In this document: positions 24,901 through 25,687 of the stretch, one piece after another
How positions within the stretch are numbered: position 1 is the first letter of the stretch
Layout of the letters: every line of letters begins with the position of its first letter
Assembly (NCBI GenBank): GCA_002284615.2
Contig: MU069501.1
Location: 113,369-139,055, forward strand
Length of the DNA: 25,687 nt
Direction of reading: 5' to 3'
Origin: Dunaliella salina
Lineage: Eukaryota > Chlorophyta > Chlorophyceae > Chlamydomonadales > Dunaliellaceae
Program-made: the position numbers and the translations under genes
Notes under the pieces: model-generated
What the model was told of the DNA's origin: nothing
Seen by the model: the letters and a program-made list of their open reading frames with translations, nothing else
Databases searched by the model: none

Positions 24901-25316
24901 ACTCAGTCTCCATCATCTGTCGCTCTGATCATTTTCTGTTTGAGAGAGGGAAGAGGAGGGAGGATTACACTCGACCAGTCATGCACGATTCCCTTAGATG
25001 GTATATGCAGAAGTCACAAATACAGAAGATCCCGGCCAACAGGAAGCTAGAGTGATGATGGATGCAGCTGCAGTTAGGCTCATCCCTGCACTTACCTCTC
25101 CCAAAAAGTTTACAAGCAAGGTAAGACCCTGTGAGTTGGGTGGGGCAGAGCTGCTTGAAATGTGCCCAACATGCAGAATACTCACCCTTTTTGCTTTTTC
25201 CGCAAGGCCTTCACCACCTCCTTCACGCCTCTTCTGATCTGCTTGCGCTTTGAAGCCTTCTTGCATAGTTTCAGGACCTTCTTGCAGAGCTTCTCCTCTG
25301 CCAGGGGATTGGCAAT
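21952..25316 (-). CDS. NHP2: NHP2, H/ACA snoRNP protein, last three exons (5' partial)
   Basis: NHP2 is the L7Ae-family protein of H/ACA small nucleolar ribonucleoproteins. It acts with dyskerin/Cbf5, NOP10 and GAR1 in pseudouridylation of rRNA and snRNA in the nucleolus. Minus-strand exons are 25316-25186 (ends AAAGG|GTGAGT), 23551-23446 (TTGCAG|G ... GAG|GTGGGT) and 22113-21952 (TTACAG|GAG to stop). The phases fit and give 132 residues. Marks in order: IANPLAEEKL, KQIRRGVKEVVKALRK, then ICILAGDISPIDVLTHIP, CEDHQIPYIYVPSK, ELGAAALSKRPTSCMLLLP, and a charged C-terminus ending AAMPVF. The core matches human NHP2 (LAGD, PIEV, CEDRNLPYVYIPSK, LGAAAGSKRPT). About 30 N-terminal residues are missing. 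They should lie in one or more exons upstream of the acceptor at 25317, and I could not find them before 25687. The introns are 1634 and 1332 bp. Confidence 0.95.
22207..22243. repeat. Two adjacent perfect hairpins in NHP2 intron
   Basis: GTGATCC-TCC-GGATCAC (22207-22223) is followed by seven A and GGGGC-GGA-GCCCC (22231-22243). The second stem resembles the hairpin at 23254-23268, about 1 kb away, in inverse orientation. Function unknown. Confidence 0.75.
22338..23012 (-). other. Unrecognised 224-codon ORF within NHP2 intron
   Basis: It lies wholly inside the 22114-23445 intron of NHP2, on the same strand. The first 110 codons look more protein-like than the rest: a hydrophobic stretch (ALVAIASNFVGFVVV) followed by an Arg/Glu/Ala-rich helix (residues ~35-70: ALAAARERQEHL, RRERARERTAAQRQ). 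That layout would suit a membrane segment plus coiled coil. A possible GC-type donor (AAAG|GCAAGT) follows the helix. The second half reads like non-coding sequence. It may be an exon remnant of a transposon or an optional exon; I do not recognise a family. Confidence 0.25.
23243..23277. repeat. GC-rich hairpins with A-tract in NHP2 intron
   Basis: CCCCCC-TGAA-GGGGGG (23243-23258) overlaps GGGGGC-TCC-GCCCCC (23254-23268), followed by nine A. The two stems are mutually exclusive. The second shares GGGGCTCCGCCCC with the minus strand at 22231-22243. Confidence 0.75.
24026..24056. repeat. Hairpin AGGGGGGTT / AACCCCCCCT
   Basis: A 9-bp stem with a 12-base loop lies in the first NHP2 intron visible here (23552-25185). 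Around it (23880-24140) three frames stay open for about 90-110 codons, which is unusual, but no protein family is recognised. Confidence 0.6.
24225..24566 (+). CDS. C2HC zinc-finger ORF with PIP-box-like motif, antisense to NHP2 intron
   Basis: A 113-codon frame starts at an ATG at 24225. Residues 6-26 form C-x2-C-x12-H-x3-C (CPYC ... H22 ... C26). A basic stretch follows (KRHKNSGKRAK), and residues 40-47 (QHTMHSFF) fit the PCNA-interacting consensus Q-x2-[ILM]-x2-FF. A low-complexity Ala/Pro/Ser/Gln/Met tail follows. Zinc finger plus basic region plus SFF-type motif is seen at the N-terminus of some DNA-transposon proteins and in nuclear DNA-repair factors. The part after about codon 83 probably is not coding: it enters a 150-bp direct repeat and includes an acceptor-like TTTTGATGCAG (ending near 24502). 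It lies inside an NHP2 intron on the opposite strand. It may be a first exon, a transposon remnant or a small gene. Confidence 0.4.
   Translation: MDDLQCPYCFKQCDNRGNRDKHVEACKRHKNSGKRAKLGQHTMHSFFQQRAPSAAPMQASTSARPSAAPAPAACPMQASSSLSARPLYFLLMQMAAEFELKQMGTLLVLGGTV
24484..24700. repeat. Direct repeat, two units about 147 bp apart
   Basis: GCAGATGGCCGCAGAATTTG at about 24500 and GCAGATGGATGGGGAATTTG at about 24650 each continue with GAA..GAGCA-like bases and GGTACC. G-rich blocks follow both units. The repeat overlaps the end of the zinc-finger ORF. Confidence 0.65.
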
Positions 25317-25598
25317 CTGGGATTAAAGTGATGCAAGGTTCTGATTAGTCTTCGAACCACCATCCTTTTTTCATGTTGCGAGTCATTGGCAGGCACGACA
25401 GCACCCTGCTTTCAGAGAGTGGCACATCACCAAGCAAAAGCACACTCACACTGAGAGCTTGTGAAAAAACTTTCATCGTGCATGAACACATGGAGGCAAA
25501 TAAGGTAGCGAACCCCTACTTCAGTTGAGCATTTGCTGCAGAAATAATGTGTGGCTATCAAGCTTGCCTGTAGCTTCTTCGCCCTATTGGTGAATGTG

Positions 25599-25599
<1 letters not shown>
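25317..25599. other. Upstream part of NHP2 (intron), no exon found
   Basis: The acceptor TTTAATCCCAG|ATT at 25317 needs a phase-0 donor upstream on the minus strand. A donor-like CAGT|GTGAGT lies at about 25450, but the only ATG-initiated frame into it has the wrong phase, so I did not use it. Confidence 0.4.

Positions 25600-25669
<70 letters not shown>
25600..25669. repeat. (TG)n microsatellite
   Basis: About 35 uninterrupted TG units lie near the right edge of the window, probably in the first NHP2 intron or upstream of the gene. Confidence 0.97.
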
Positions 25670-25670
<1 letters not shown>

Positions 25671-25687
25671 TGCCTGTTGCGTACTTG

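Overview
The window is nuclear DNA of a eukaryote, most likely a green alga (Chlorophyta, possibly a volvocalean relative). Two host genes can be rebuilt exon by exon with GT-AG introns: ATG8 and NHP2, both on the minus strand. A single exon on the plus strand may belong to an acyl-CoA oxidase. GC-rich exons sit in introns full of repeats. The transposon proteins (PHD finger, RNase H, CCHC zinc finger and PD-(D/E)XK nuclease together) resemble elements I associate with green algae. The species cannot be fixed from the sequence. The window holds 930 Ns at 12378-13307 plus three single Ns, all at or near simple repeats.

Layout. 1-4310 is almost entirely tandem repeats (units from 4 to about 190 bp), with one retroelement 3' end. 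4316-4427 is the candidate acyl-CoA oxidase exon, and its 5' splice site is followed by a (TG)n/(CG)n tract. 4527-9400 has no recognised gene. It carries a 100-bp tandem repeat, dispersed repeats and a fold-back inverted repeat of about 710 bp (7541-8250). 9414-15050 (minus) is a complete five-exon ATG8 gene whose last intron (4640 bp as assembled) holds the gap, a minisatellite and a 104-bp hairpin. 15858-20937 is a decayed plus-strand transposable element. Its coding order is PHD finger, a middle domain, RNase H, a CCHC zinc finger and a PD-(D/E)XK nuclease. It is broken by stops, frameshifts and at least two minus-strand insertions of related elements. 21952-25316 (minus) holds the last three exons of NHP2; the 5' exon was not found and probably lies beyond the window. 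Its two introns carry hairpins, an antisense zinc-finger ORF with a PIP-box-like motif, and another long ORF.

The two host genes are housekeeping genes (autophagy, and H/ACA snoRNP/rRNA pseudouridylation) with no functional link. The part most worth following is the nested element family. It combines a chromatin-reader-like PHD finger with RNase H and a restriction-enzyme-like nuclease, and its 3' ends run into (CTTTT)n-type tails at several places here. I saw no reverse transcriptase motif in the remnants.
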